Shown here in pieces: positions 8,105 to 17,497 of a stretch of DNA of 64,000 nt (positions are counted from its first letter, which is position 1; each line of letters opens with the position of its first letter). The translations under genes and the position numbers were made by a program. The notes beneath the pieces were generated by a model, which saw nothing but the letters and a program-made list of their open reading frames with translations, was not told the DNA's origin and did no database searches. This stretch comes from Caballeronia cordobensis (GTDB lineage: Bacteria; Pseudomonadota; Gammaproteobacteria; Burkholderiales; Burkholderiaceae): the NCBI RefSeq assembly GCF_001544575.2, contig NZ_FCNY02000005.1, positions 248,001 to 312,000 of the forward strand, written 5' to 3'.

Positions 8105-8617
8105 ATGGAGACTCGTACCGTCAGAGTCGTCGTCAACGGCACCGCTTACGAGCGCGAAGTCGAATCGCGCCGCATGCTCGGTGACTTCCTGCGTCACGAC
8201 CTCGAACTCACCGGCACGCACTACGGCTGCGAACACGGCGTGTGCGGCGCCTGCACCGTGCTGATCGAAGGCCGCACCGCGCGCGCCTGCCTCACGCTCG
8301 CCGCGCAAGTGAACGGCCGCACGCTCACCACCGTCGAAGGGCTCGCCCACGCGGACGGCACGCTCAACGAACTGCAAAAAGCCTTCACCGAAACGCACGC
8401 GCTCCAATGCGGCTTCTGCACGCCCGGCATGCTGATGACGCTGACCGAACTGCTGAACGAAACGGATTCGCCGAGCGAAGCCGACATCCGCGAAGCGATC
8501 ACGGGCAACTTGTGCCGCTGCACGGGCTATCAGCCGATCGTGGCCGCGGCCCTGCTCGCCGCGCAGCGCATCCGCGATCAGCGCGCCGCCGCACCGGCGA
8601 CTTACGCGACGGAGTAA
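8105..8617 (+). CDS. Molybdenum hydroxylase, 2Fe-2S small subunit
   Basis: The 170-residue electron-transfer subunit with two [2Fe-2S] clusters. The N-terminal plant-type cluster is in GCEHGVCGACTVL plus a later Cys (RACLTL), the C-terminal helical cluster in CGFCTPGM and NLCRCTGYQP. It relays electrons from the molybdenum site to the FAD subunit. AAGGAG at 8093-8098 stands 6 bases before the ATG at 8105, so I prefer this start to the ATG two codons earlier, which touches the ribosome site. The stop is only 4 bases before the large-subunit ATG, a sign of coupled translation. Confidence 0.94.
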   Translation: METRTVRVVVNGTAYEREVESRRMLGDFLRHDLELTGTHYGCEHGVCGACTVLIEGRTARACLTLAAQVNGRTLTTVEGLAHADGTLNELQKAFTETHALQCGFCTPGMLMTLTELLNETDSPSEADIREAITGNLCRCTGYQPIVAAALLAAQRIRDQRAAAPATYATE

Positions 8618-8621
8618 CACG

Positions 8622-10988
8622 ATGGAAATCGATGATCTGAAAGGCGCGCCCACCGACCAGCGCTACATCGGCAAGCGCGTGATGCGCACCGAGGACAAGA
8701 AGCTGCTGCAAGGCCAAGGCTCGTACGTCGACGACGTGCATCTGCCGAACATGCTGCAGGCCGCCGTGCTGCGCAGCCCGCATGCGCACGCGAAAATCGT
8801 CTCGATCGACTGCGCGGCCGCGCGCGAACTGAAGGGCGTGCATGCCGTCTACACGCACGCGGACCTGAGCGGGCGCGCACGCGGCCGCGCGCCCTCGATG
8901 CTGCCGAATCCGGCGATCCGCTTCGAGCGCACCCAGGAACTGCTCGCCTCGACCGAAGTCACGTTCGCGGGCGAAGCGGTGGCGTTCGTCGTCGCGGACA
9001 ACCGTTACATCGCCGAAGATGCGTGCGGTCTGATCGAAGTCGAGTACGACACCCTGCCCGCCGTCGCCGATTGCCGCGACGGACTGCGCCCCGAGTCGCC
9101 GCTGTGCCACACCGAAGCGAAGGACAACATCGTCGCCCATATCGAGATGGGTTTCGGCGACATCGACGCGGCCTTCGACGGCGCGCCGCATGTGGTCGAG
9201 GAAACGTACTGGCAGAACCGCGGCTCCGCGCATCCGATGGAAACGCGCGGCTATCTCGCCGAATATCACGCGGCCAACGGCGAGCTGACCGTCTGGTCGT
9301 CGGGCCAGGCGCCGCATCACGAGAAGAAGAATCTCGTCGAGCTGCTCGAATGGGACGCGGAAAAGCTGCGCGTGCTGATGAACGACGTCGGCGGCGGCTT
9401 CGGCCCGAAGCTGCCGTTCTATCCGGAAGAAGCGCTCGTTGCGATCGCGGCGGTCGCGCTCAAGCGTCCCGTCAAGTGGATCGAGGACCGGCGCGAGCAC
9501 TTTCTCGCGGTCACGCAGGAGCGCGATCAGTGGTGGACCGTGCGCATGGCGCTGGAAAGCGACGGCAAGATTCGCGGCGTGAAACTCGAGATGGTTCACG
9601 ACAACGGCGCGTTTCTGCCGTGGGGCATCATCACGCCGTACATTTCGATCACGACGACGCCCGGCCCCTACGTGATCCCGGCGATGGGCGCCAAGCTCGA
9701 CGTCGTCTACACGAACAAGTGCGCGACCTCGCCGGTGCGCGGCGCTGGCCGTCCGCAAGCCGTGTTCGCGATGGAGCGGATTCTCGACAAGGCCGCGCGC
9801 ACGCTCGGCATGGACCGCGCGGAATTGCGCTGGCGCAACCTGATCCAGCCGGAGCAGATGCCGTACGACGCGGGCTTCATCTATCGCGACGGCAGCCCGC
9901 TGCGCTACGACAGCGGCGACTATCCGGCGACCCAGAAGGCGGCGCTCGAACGCGCGAATTACGCGGGCTTCGCCGAGCGCAAGGCTGAAGCGCGCCGTCA
10001 GGGACGCTTCGTCGGCATCGGCATGGCGAGCTTCGTCGAAGGCACGGGCATGGGGCCGTTCGAAGGCGCGACGGTGCGCGTGCAGGCGAACGGCCGCATC
10101 GCAGTCATCACGGGCGCGTCACCGCAGGGCCAGGGCCACAAGACGACCTTCGCGCAGATCTGCGCCGAGCAACTGAACGTGCCGCTCGAAACCATCGACG
10201 TCATTACCGGCGACACGGGCGGCATCTCGATGGGCGTCGGAACCTTCGCGAGCCGCGTCACGGTGAATGCCGGGAACTCGGTCTACATTGCCGCGCAGGC
10301 CGTCGGCGAAAAAATGCTCACGCTCGCCGCGCATCTGTGGAAGTGCGAGCCGGAAGAACTCCTGCTCGTCGAAGGACACGTGGCGCGCCGTGCGGGCATC
10401 GAACAGCGCATGAGCTATGGCCAGCTCGCGAAGATTTCGCAGGGCATGCCGGGCTTCACCATGCCCAAGGGCCTCACCGCCGGGCTCGAAGAGACGAAAT
10501 ACTTCTCGCCCGCGCAGTCGACGTATTGCAACGGCACTGCGGTCGTGGAGCTGGAAGTGGATCGGGAAACCGGCCACATCACGATCCTCAACTATGTGAT
10601 GGCGCACGACTCGGGCAAGCTCATCAACCCGCTGATCGTCGATGGCCAGGTGATCGGCTCGGTGGCGCACGGTATCGGCAACGCGACGCTCGAATGGATG
10701 CAGTACGACGAGAACGCGCAGCCGACCACGACGAACTTCGGCGAATACCTGCTGCCCATGGCGACCGACGTGCCGAACATCGACATCGTGCACCTGGAAA
10801 CGCCGTCGCCGCTGAACCCGCTCGGCGTCAAGGGCGCGGGCGAAGGCGGCACGATTCCGGCCGCGGCCGCGATCGTCGCGGCGATCGAGGACGCGCTCTC
10901 GGAATACGGCGTCGAGTTCACGGAAGCGCCGCTCGTTCCGCAACGCGTGTTCCAGAAGCTCAAGGAGGCCGGCGCCTACGCTCGCTGA
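8622..10988 (+). CDS. Molybdenum hydroxylase, molybdopterin-binding large subunit
   Basis: The 788-residue catalytic subunit of a xanthine-oxidase-family enzyme, binding the molybdenum cytosine/guanine dinucleotide cofactor. Visible landmarks are GQAPHHEKK (about 229-237), GGGFGPKLPF (about 258), the active loop SPVRGAGRP (about 369), GVGTFASR (about 540) and KGAGEGG, whose Glu (about 741) is the base in this family. The loop has no Cys, so this is not a true CO dehydrogenase (AYRCSFR); it belongs with enzymes that hydroxylate N-heterocycles, aldehydes or aromatic acyl compounds. Association with two UbiD genes and an NCS2 permease suggests a (hetero)aromatic carboxylate or its derivative. 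Exact substrate not readable. Confidence 0.92.
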   Translation: MEIDDLKGAPTDQRYIGKRVMRTEDKKLLQGQGSYVDDVHLPNMLQAAVLRSPHAHAKIVSIDCAAARELKGVHAVYTHADLSGRARGRAPSMLPNPAIRFERTQELLASTEVTFAGEAVAFVVADNRYIAEDACGLIEVEYDTLPAVADCRDGLRPESPLCHTEAKDNIVAHIEMGFGDIDAAFDGAPHVVEETYWQNRGSAHPMETRGYLAEYHAANGELTVWSSGQAPHHEKKNLVELLEWDAEKLRVLMNDVGGGFGPKLPFYPEEALVAIAAVALKRPVKWIEDRREHFLAVTQERDQWWTVRMALESDGKIRGVKLEMVHDNGAFLPWGIITPYISITTTPGPYVIPAMGAKLDVVYTNKCATSPVRGAGRPQAVFAMERILDKAARTLGMDRAELRWRNLIQPEQMPYDAGFIYRDGSPLRYDSGDYPATQKAALERANYAGFAERKAEARRQGRFVGIGMASFVEGTGMGPFEGATVRVQANGRIAVITGASPQGQGHKTTFAQICAEQLNVPLETIDVITGDTGGISMGVGTFASRVTVNAGNSVYIAAQAVGEKMLTLAAHLWKCEPEELLLVEGHVARRAGIEQRMSYGQLAKISQGMPGFTMPKGLTAGLEETKYFSPAQSTYCNGTAVVELEVDRETGHITILNYVMAHDSGKLINPLIVDGQVIGSVAHGIGNATLEWMQYDENAQPTTTNFGEYLLPMATDVPNIDIVHLETPSPLNPLGVKGAGEGGTIPAAAAIVAAIEDALSEYGVEFTEAPLVPQRVFQKLKEAGAYAR

Positions 10989-11047
10989 CCGGCGCTCGCT
11001 CACCAGAAGTGCCGATTCCCTGTTTTCATTGACTGTATGCCTACGCC

Positions 11048-11776
11048 ATGACGACCGAATTCAACGCAGCGCTCCACGAATCCGAATACCGGATCACCCT
11101 GAACCAGCCGGACCTCGGCAACACGCTGACGCTCGACGCGATGCGCGCGGTCGCCGCTGAAATCCGCAAGGCCGGCCGCGATCCCGAAGTGAAGATCATC
11201 CGCCTCCGCGCGTCGGGCCCGGCGTTCTGCCGTGGCCGCGCGGTCAGCGCGCCGCCCGCCACGCCGCCGACGTCCGCGCAATTCCGCCGCAACGTCGCCG
11301 ATCCGATTCTCGATGTCTATCGCGCGATGCACGAAAGCGAAGTGCCGCTCATCGCCGAAGTGCAAGGCGATGCCGAAGGCTTCGGCTGCGCGCTCGTCAC
11401 CGCGTGCGATATGGCCGTCGCATCGGATACCGCGCGCTTCAGCCTGCCCGAGTTGCAAAAGAACCTGCCGCCGACGCTCGTCTTGTCCGTGCTGCGCCAC
11501 AAGGTGCCGCCGAAGGCGTCCGCGCATCTGGTCTATCTGACCGAGACCATCGACGCCGCGAATGCGCGCGAATGGGGCATTGTCGCGGAAGTCGTGCCGG
11601 GCACGGACTTGAGCGCGCGCGCCGACGCCATGGTCGCGTCGATCTGCACGCGCGACCGCATCGCCATTGCGACGCTGAAGACGTATTTCCGCGAAATCAC
11701 GATTCCCGACTTCTCGCTCGCAAGCGAAGTGGCCGGCGCGTCGCTCGCGAACGCGATGACGTCGATGCGCCGCTGA
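11048..11776 (+). CDS. Enoyl-CoA hydratase/isomerase-family protein, atypical
   Basis: A 242-residue crotonase-fold protein, somewhat short for the family (about 260). The first oxyanion strand is kept loosely (SGPAFCRGRAV, normally with A-G-x-D), and the second reads AEGFGCAL instead of the usual GG(G). A Glu lies in SLPELQKNLPP near one usual catalytic position; the other catalytic Glu is missing. No CoA ligase is in the operon, so either the CoA ester is made elsewhere or the protein works on a non-CoA substrate. The start at 11048 has no strong ribosome site. In furoate (hmf) clusters a similar crotonase-fold gene accompanies a molybdenum hydroxylase and UbiD; the likeness is suggestive only. 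Confidence 0.82.
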   Translation: MTTEFNAALHESEYRITLNQPDLGNTLTLDAMRAVAAEIRKAGRDPEVKIIRLRASGPAFCRGRAVSAPPATPPTSAQFRRNVADPILDVYRAMHESEVPLIAEVQGDAEGFGCALVTACDMAVASDTARFSLPELQKNLPPTLVLSVLRHKVPPKASAHLVYLTETIDAANAREWGIVAEVVPGTDLSARADAMVASICTRDRIAIATLKTYFREITIPDFSLASEVAGASLANAMTSMRR

Positions 11777-11849
11777 AACATCGCGTCACCCCTCTCCTCT
11801 CAAGCAACAAGGGCGCCGCGCAACGCGGCGCGTCACGGGAATTCCAGTC

Positions 11850-13526
11850 ATGGCTGATCAAGACACCACTTCCACGGCGTCCGCGACCACGGGTTACGCG
11901 GACCTGCACGAACACATCGCGCGGCTCGAAGCGGCGGGCCTGCTGTATCGAATCGACGAGCCGGTCAATAAAGACACCGAAATGCATCCGCTCGTGCGAT
12001 GGCAGTTTCGCGGCGGCATTCCGGAAGCGGAGCGCAAGGCGTTTCTTTTCACGAATATCGTCGACAGCAAGGGGCGCAAGTACGACATTCCGGTGATCGT
12101 CGGCGGCATCGCGGCGAATCCGGAGATTTACCGCATCGGCATGAACGTGGCCTCGCTCGACGACATCGGCGACGCGTGGAACCGCGCGATCGACAACCCG
12201 GTGCCGCCGGTCGTCGTCGAAAGCGGCCCGGTGCACGATATCGTGATCGAAGGAAAAGACCTCGAAGGTCCGGGCAACGGCCTCGAATCGCTGCCGCTGC
12301 CGATCTCCACGCCAGGCTTCGACGCCGCGCCCTACATGACGATGACGGGCGTGATCTCGCGCGATCCGGAAACCGGCGTGCAGAACATGGGCACGTATCG
12401 CGGCCATCTGAAATCGGCAACGCGTCTGGGCATGATGATGCTGGTCAACCTGCGCGCGGGCGGTCTCGACCACTGGCGCAAGTACGCGGCGAAGGGCGAG
12501 AAGATGCCCGTCGCGATCGTGCTCGGCGCGCCGCCGGTCGTCGCGTTCCAGGGTCCGCAAAAGCTGCGTCCGAATGTCGATGAACTGAGCGTCGCGGGCG
12601 GTCTCGCCGGTGAGCCGATCCGCATCGTCAAGGGCCGCACCGTCGATCTGATGGTGCCCGCCGAAGCGGAAGTCGTCGTCGAAGGTTATGTCGATCCGAC
12701 GTATCTCGAACCGGAAGGTCCCTTCGGCGAAAGCCACGGCTACGTCGCGCTGGAAGACTTCAATCTCGTGATCGAAGTGACCGCGATCACGCGCCGCAAG
12801 GACGCCGTGCTGACGTCGATCATTTCGCAGGTCACGCCCTCGGAATCGAGCGTCATCAAGCGGCTCGCCTACGAACCGATGTTCCTGCGCCATCTGCGCG
12901 ACCATCTCGGCATTCGCGGCATCAAGAAGGTGTTCCTGCACGAGCCGCTGACGAACCTGCGCCGCTTCGTGTTCCTGCAATTTGAGCGCGGCTCGAAGAA
13001 GACGGAAATCTGGCGCGCGCTGTACGGCACGATGTCGCTGCAGGCGGCCATCGGCAAGTTCGTGATCGCGGTGGACGACGACATCGATCCGAACAACGCC
13101 GACGCCGTGTTCTGGGCAATGGGCTATCGCTGCAATCCGGTCGAGGACGTGAAGCTGATCTCGTACCGCGAGCACGGCCACGGCCCGCGCTCGGACCACG
13201 ATACGGGCCTCGATTCGGCCATGCTCATCGACGCGACCATGAAAGCGCCGATGCCGCCGCTCGCGCTGCCGAAGAAAGAGTACATGGAGAACGCGAAGCA
13301 GCTCTGGGAACGTCTCGGCTTGCCGGCGCTCAAGCCCGAGTCGCCGTGGTACGGCTATTCGCTCGGCGACTGGACCGAGGAATGGGACCGCAACGCCGAG
13401 CAGGCGACGCGCGGCGAATGGATGCAACGCGATGCGTCGTATCAGGCGCGGCAGCGCCGCCACAGCAGCGGCATCGAGCCGAATTCTCCGGCGCGTACTT
13501 TCGAGGACGATCGTGGCAACCAATAA
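11850..13526 (+). CDS. UbiD-family prenylated-FMN decarboxylase, first copy
   Basis: A 558-residue UbiD-family enzyme that removes (or adds) CO2 on aromatic or conjugated acids using prenylated FMN. The catalytic Glu pair spaced by five is visible as EGPFGE (Glu289 and Glu294), the prFMN/metal region includes NMGTYRGHLKS, and YITPSESS-like metal contact reads SQVTPSESS. The C-terminal oligomerisation part is complete. Length fits the aromatic-acid subgroup (AroY, gallate or furan-dicarboxylate decarboxylases) better than the roughly 490-residue ubiquinone UbiD. Its stop overlaps the start of ubiX, which makes its cofactor. A second UbiD lies 2 kb downstream. Confidence 0.93.
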   Translation: MADQDTTSTASATTGYADLHEHIARLEAAGLLYRIDEPVNKDTEMHPLVRWQFRGGIPEAERKAFLFTNIVDSKGRKYDIPVIVGGIAANPEIYRIGMNVASLDDIGDAWNRAIDNPVPPVVVESGPVHDIVIEGKDLEGPGNGLESLPLPISTPGFDAAPYMTMTGVISRDPETGVQNMGTYRGHLKSATRLGMMMLVNLRAGGLDHWRKYAAKGEKMPVAIVLGAPPVVAFQGPQKLRPNVDELSVAGGLAGEPIRIVKGRTVDLMVPAEAEVVVEGYVDPTYLEPEGPFGESHGYVALEDFNLVIEVTAITRRKDAVLTSIISQVTPSESSVIKRLAYEPMFLRHLRDHLGIRGIKKVFLHEPLTNLRRFVFLQFERGSKKTEIWRALYGTMSLQAAIGKFVIAVDDDIDPNNADAVFWAMGYRCNPVEDVKLISYREHGHGPRSDHDTGLDSAMLIDATMKAPMPPLALPKKEYMENAKQLWERLGLPALKPESPWYGYSLGDWTEEWDRNAEQATRGEWMQRDASYQARQRRHSSGIEPNSPARTFEDDRGNQ

Positions 13527-14106
13527 CGGCACTCCGGAACGGATCATCGTCGGCATCACGGGCGCGTCCGGCGTGATCTACGGGATTCGCGCGCTCGAAC
13601 TGCTCGCCGAGGCGGGCGTCGAGACGCATCTCGTGATCAGCAAGGCCGCCGAGCTGACGATGACCTACGAAACCGATATCCGCGCAGCCGATCTGCGCGC
13701 GCGCGCGTCGAAGTGGTATGCGGCGGGCGATATCGGCGCGGCCATTTCATCGGGCTCGTTCAAGACGAAAGGCATGCTGATCGTGCCGTGCTCCGTGCGT
13801 TCGATGAGCGAGATCGCCACCGGCATCACGAGTTCGCTCGTGAGCCGCGCCGCCGATGTCGTCCTGAAAGAGCGCCGGCGTCTCGTGCTCGGCGTGCGCG
13901 AGACGCCGCTGCATGGCGGCCATCTGCGCACGCTCGTCCAGCTCTCCGACATGGGCGCGGTCATCGCGCCGATCGTGCCGGCTTTCTATTCGAAGCCGAA
14001 GACGATCGACGACATCGTGAATCACACGGTCGGCCGCATGCTCGACCTGTTCGATATCGAAAGCGGCGTGGTCAAGCGCTGGAAAGAGCAGCAGGAAGCG
14101 GACTAA
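13513..14106 (+). CDS. ubiX: UbiX-family flavin prenyltransferase
   Basis: Makes prenylated FMN from FMN and dimethylallyl phosphate, the cofactor of UbiD enzymes. The 197 residues carry the FMN-binding start IVGITGASGVIYGIRAL, the conserved VPCSVRSMSEIATGIT and the ETPLHGGHLRTLVQLSDMGA block with the expected Arg/Glu contacts. I start it at the GTG at 13513, which lies inside the end of the UbiD gene (14-base overlap) and has AGGACGAT before it; an ATG 81 bases earlier would add arginine-rich nonsense. Overlap with ubiD indicates coupled translation and a dedicated cofactor supply rather than the housekeeping ubiX. Confidence 0.93.
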   Translation: MATNNGTPERIIVGITGASGVIYGIRALELLAEAGVETHLVISKAAELTMTYETDIRAADLRARASKWYAAGDIGAAISSGSFKTKGMLIVPCSVRSMSEIATGITSSLVSRAADVVLKERRRLVLGVRETPLHGGHLRTLVQLSDMGAVIAPIVPAFYSKPKTIDDIVNHTVGRMLDLFDIESGVVKRWKEQQEAD

Positions 14107-14171
14107 ACGAGCCGCCTCGCCTTCATCACCATCACTGGCCCGCCGCGTCCGGCGGCAGCCGCCCCATTGCG

Positions 14172-15650
14172 ATGACCATGACCGAATCCAATCCGCTTTC
14201 CCGGCTCGCCGATCCGAGCCTGTTGCGCACGCTCGCCTATATCGACGGCGCGTGGTGCGCGGCCGACGACGCCCGCACGTTCGCCGTCGACGATCCCGCC
14301 ACCGGCGAGACCATCGCCGATGTTCCGCTCATGACCGGCATCGAGACGCGCCGCGCGATCGAAGCCGGCGAACGCGCGCAGCGTGAGTGGCGCGCGCAAA
14401 CCGGCGCGCAGCGCGCGTCGATCCTCAAGCGCTGGCACGCGCTGATGGTCGCCAACACCGACGACCTCGCGATCATCATGTCGGCCGAGCAAGGCAAGCC
14501 GTTCGCGGAAGCGAAAGGCGAGATCGGCTACGCGGCATCGTTCATCGAATGGTTCGCCGAGCAGGCCAAGCGTATCGACGGCGACGTGCTCGCCTCGCCC
14601 GCCGCCGACAAGCGGCTGCTGGTGACGAAGGAGCCGATCGGCGTCTGCGCCGCGATCACGCCGTGGAATTTCCCGGCCGCGATGATCACCCGCAAGGCTG
14701 CGCCCGCGCTCGCCGCCGGTTGCGCGATGATCGTCAAGCCGGCCGAGGCCACGCCGCTCTCGGCGCTCGCGCTGGCCGAACTCGCGCATCGCGCGGGCGT
14801 GCCGGCGGGCGTGTTCAGCGTGGTCGTCGGCGATCCGCGCGAGATCGGCGCGGAGATGACCGGCAACCCGATCGTGCGCAAGCTGTCGTTTACGGGCTCG
14901 ACGCCGGTCGGCCGCCTGCTGATGAGCCAGTGCGCGCCGACGGTCAAGAAGCTCTCGCTCGAACTGGGCGGCAACGCGCCGTTCATCGTCTTCGACGACG
15001 CCGATCTCGACGCCGCGGTCGAAGGCGCGCTCGCCTCGAAGTATCGGAACGCCGGGCAAACCTGCGTCTGCACGAACCGCTTCTACGTGCAGGACGGCGT
15101 GTACGACGCCTTCGCCGACAAATTCGCGGCGGCGGTGAGCCGTATCAAGGTGGGCAACGGCTTCGAGAACGGCGTCACGCAGGGCCCGCTCATCAACGAG
15201 GCGGCCGTCGGGAAAGTCGAAGCGCATATCGCGGACGCGCTCGCGCACGGCGCGCGCGTGATCGCCGGCGGCAAGCGTCATGCGGCCGGAAAGCTCTTTT
15301 TCGAGCCGACCGTGATCGACGGCGTCACGGCATCGATGCGCTTCGCGACCGAGGAAACCTTCGGCCCGGTCGCCCCGCTCTTTCGTTTTCGCGATGAACG
15401 CGAGGCCATCGACGCGGCGAACGCCACCGAGTTCGGGCTGGCGGCGTACTTCTACAGCCGCGACATCGGGCGGATCTGGCGCGTGTCGGAGGCGCTCGAA
15501 TACGGCATGGTCGGGATCAACACCGGCCTGATCTCGAACGAAGTCGCGCCCTTCGGCGGTGTCAAGCAGTCGGGGCTCGGCCGCGAAGGCTCGAAATACG
15601 GCATCGAGGAATACCTCGAACTCAAATACCTGTGCATGGGCGGCCTCTGA
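14172..15650 (+). CDS. NAD(P)-dependent aldehyde dehydrogenase, succinate-semialdehyde type
   Basis: A 492-residue aldehyde dehydrogenase of the GabD (succinic/glutaric semialdehyde) group. Cofactor site ITPWNFPAAMITRK, FTGSTPVGR, catalytic Glu264 in LELGGNAPF and nucleophile Cys298 in GQTCVCTNR are all present; the end PFGGVKQSGLGREGS is typical of the group. In this operon it would oxidise a dicarboxylic semialdehyde (succinate or 2-oxoglutarate semialdehyde type) released after the ring is opened, feeding the TCA cycle. It lies between ubiX and the second ubiD. A second ATG two codons on is possible. Family sure; substrate by context. Confidence 0.92.
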   Translation: MTMTESNPLSRLADPSLLRTLAYIDGAWCAADDARTFAVDDPATGETIADVPLMTGIETRRAIEAGERAQREWRAQTGAQRASILKRWHALMVANTDDLAIIMSAEQGKPFAEAKGEIGYAASFIEWFAEQAKRIDGDVLASPAADKRLLVTKEPIGVCAAITPWNFPAAMITRKAAPALAAGCAMIVKPAEATPLSALALAELAHRAGVPAGVFSVVVGDPREIGAEMTGNPIVRKLSFTGSTPVGRLLMSQCAPTVKKLSLELGGNAPFIVFDDADLDAAVEGALASKYRNAGQTCVCTNRFYVQDGVYDAFADKFAAAVSRIKVGNGFENGVTQGPLINEAAVGKVEAHIADALAHGARVIAGGKRHAAGKLFFEPTVIDGVTASMRFATEETFGPVAPLFRFRDEREAIDAANATEFGLAAYFYSRDIGRIWRVSEALEYGMVGINTGLISNEVAPFGGVKQSGLGREGSKYGIEEYLELKYLCMGGL

Positions 15651-15726
15651 GCGCCCCTCGCATCGACACGAATTCAACAATCACCGTGACGACCCCGTTC
15701 GCCGGGTCTCACACGAAGGAGAAAGC

Positions 15727-17388
15727 ATGTCATCTTCGCCTCGCGACATTTCGCCAGCGACCGCCGCCGAAGGCGCCCCGCGCGACTTGCAGGAACACAT
15801 CGCGCGCCTGGAAGCCAAGGGTTTGCTGACGCGTATCGATCGCCCGATCAACAAGGACACGGAGCTGCATCCGCTCGCGCGCTGGCAGTTTCAGGGCGGG
15901 CTGCACGAAGATCAGCGCCGCGCGTTTCTGTTCACCAACGTGGTCGACGGCGACGGTCATCGCTATGACATTCCGGTGCTGATCGGCGGCCTCGCGGCAT
16001 CGCCGGAAATCTACGCGACCGGTCTCGGCTTGCCGGTCGAGCAGATCGGCCGTGCGTGGACCGGTGCGATCGCCGAGCCGGTTCCCCCCGTGATGGTCGA
16101 GCGCGCGCCCTGTCAGGAAGTGGTGATCAGCGGCGACGCGCTGAAGGAAAAAGGTCTGTCGCGGCTGCCGGTGCCGGTCTCCACGCCCGGCTTCGACGCG
16201 GCGCCCTATCTGACCGCGACGCTTTGCGTGACCAAGGACCCCGAGAACGGCGTGCAGAACATGGGCACGTACCGCGCCGCGCTGAAGTCGGAAAACCGGC
16301 TCGGCGTGCGCATGGCGAGCCGTCTTTCGGGCGCGGGCGGCTATCTCCATTGGGAAAAGTATCGCGCGAAAGGTGAACAGATGCCCTGCGCCATCGTGCT
16401 GGGCTGCGCGCCCGCCGTGCTCTTCACCGGGCCGCAGAAGCTGCAGATCGATCAGGACGAAATGGCCGTCGCGGGCGGGCTGATGCGCGCGCCGGTCGAT
16501 GTGGTGCGCTGCAAGACCATCGATCTCGTCGTGCCCGCCGACGCCGAAATCGTCATCGAAGGCCTGATCGACACCGATGCGCTCGAACCCGAAGGACCGT
16601 TCGGCGAGAGCCACGGCCACATCGCGCTCGAAGACTACAACATGTCGATGCACGTCACCGCGATCACGATGAAGAAGAAGCCCGTCTTCGTTTCGATCAT
16701 CAGCCAGGTGACGCCCAGCGAAAGCTCGGTGCTGAAGAAAGTGGCCTACGAGCCGTTGTACTTCGAACACCTGAGCAAAGTGATGGGCGTGCGCGGCATC
16801 AAGCGCGTGGTGATGCACGAGCCGCTGACCAACCTGCGCAAGGTGATCTTCCTCCAGTTCGCACGCGGCACGCAGCAGGCGGAAGTGTGGCGCGGCCTGC
16901 AGGGTGCGGCGACGCTGCAGGCGCAGTGCGGCAAGCTGGTCATCGCGGTGTCCGAAGACATCAATCCGGAAAACGCCGATGCGATTTTCTGGTCGCTCGC
17001 GTATCGCTCCGATTTCACGCACGACCTGCACGTGACGCCGTATCGCACGAGCGGCCACGGGCCCAAGTCCGGCCGCGCGCCGCTCGAAAGCACGCTTCTC
17101 ATCGACGCGACGCTCAAGCACGCCATGCCGCCGCTCGCGCTGCCGACCGAGCCGTACATGAGCGCCGCACGCAAGATCTGGGAAGAGCTGCAGCTTCCGG
17201 GTCTCACGCCGCAGCCGCCGTGGCATGGCTATCACCTGGGCGACTGGGACAAGCGCTGGGATGAATACGCGGAGGCGGCCACCTCGGGCGGCTGGCGCGA
17301 AACCGGCGAGCGCACCTGGGCCAACCGGCGCGGCGGCGTGAAGCCGGAAACGCCGGTGCGCGAAGCGTCGGGCAGTCACGGCGAATAA
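15727..17388 (+). CDS. UbiD-family prenylated-FMN decarboxylase, second copy
   Basis: A 553-residue paralogue of the UbiD gene at 11850-13526. Much of the chain can be laid over the first copy without gaps, and the catalytic pair EGPFGE falls at the same residues (Glu289 and Glu294). NMGTYRAALKS and SQVTPSESS are also kept. The two copies differ most in the C-terminal third and in substrate-facing stretches, so they may take two successive carboxyl groups off one substrate, or handle two related acids. The start ATG at 15727 follows GAAGGAGAAAGC. Needs prFMN from the neighbouring UbiX. Same reaction class; the acid is unknown. Confidence 0.93.
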   Translation: MSSSPRDISPATAAEGAPRDLQEHIARLEAKGLLTRIDRPINKDTELHPLARWQFQGGLHEDQRRAFLFTNVVDGDGHRYDIPVLIGGLAASPEIYATGLGLPVEQIGRAWTGAIAEPVPPVMVERAPCQEVVISGDALKEKGLSRLPVPVSTPGFDAAPYLTATLCVTKDPENGVQNMGTYRAALKSENRLGVRMASRLSGAGGYLHWEKYRAKGEQMPCAIVLGCAPAVLFTGPQKLQIDQDEMAVAGGLMRAPVDVVRCKTIDLVVPADAEIVIEGLIDTDALEPEGPFGESHGHIALEDYNMSMHVTAITMKKKPVFVSIISQVTPSESSVLKKVAYEPLYFEHLSKVMGVRGIKRVVMHEPLTNLRKVIFLQFARGTQQAEVWRGLQGAATLQAQCGKLVIAVSEDINPENADAIFWSLAYRSDFTHDLHVTPYRTSGHGPKSGRAPLESTLLIDATLKHAMPPLALPTEPYMSAARKIWEELQLPGLTPQPPWHGYHLGDWDKRWDEYAEAATSGGWRETGERTWANRRGGVKPETPVREASGSHGE

Positions 17389-17497
17389 GCGCCTTCGGCA
17401 ATCGCACCCGAGCGATTGTCGCTTCCGGACAGGTTCGGCGAGCGACACACGGTCGGGTGCTGCCCAGGCTGCCAGAGAAAAGACATTCGGAGACGCC

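Noticed and set aside
8622..10988. CO dehydrogenase (coxL) for the large subunit
   Set aside because: The active loop lacks the Cys of form I CoxL, no coxD/E/F genes are present, and the surrounding genes are for carboxylic acids.
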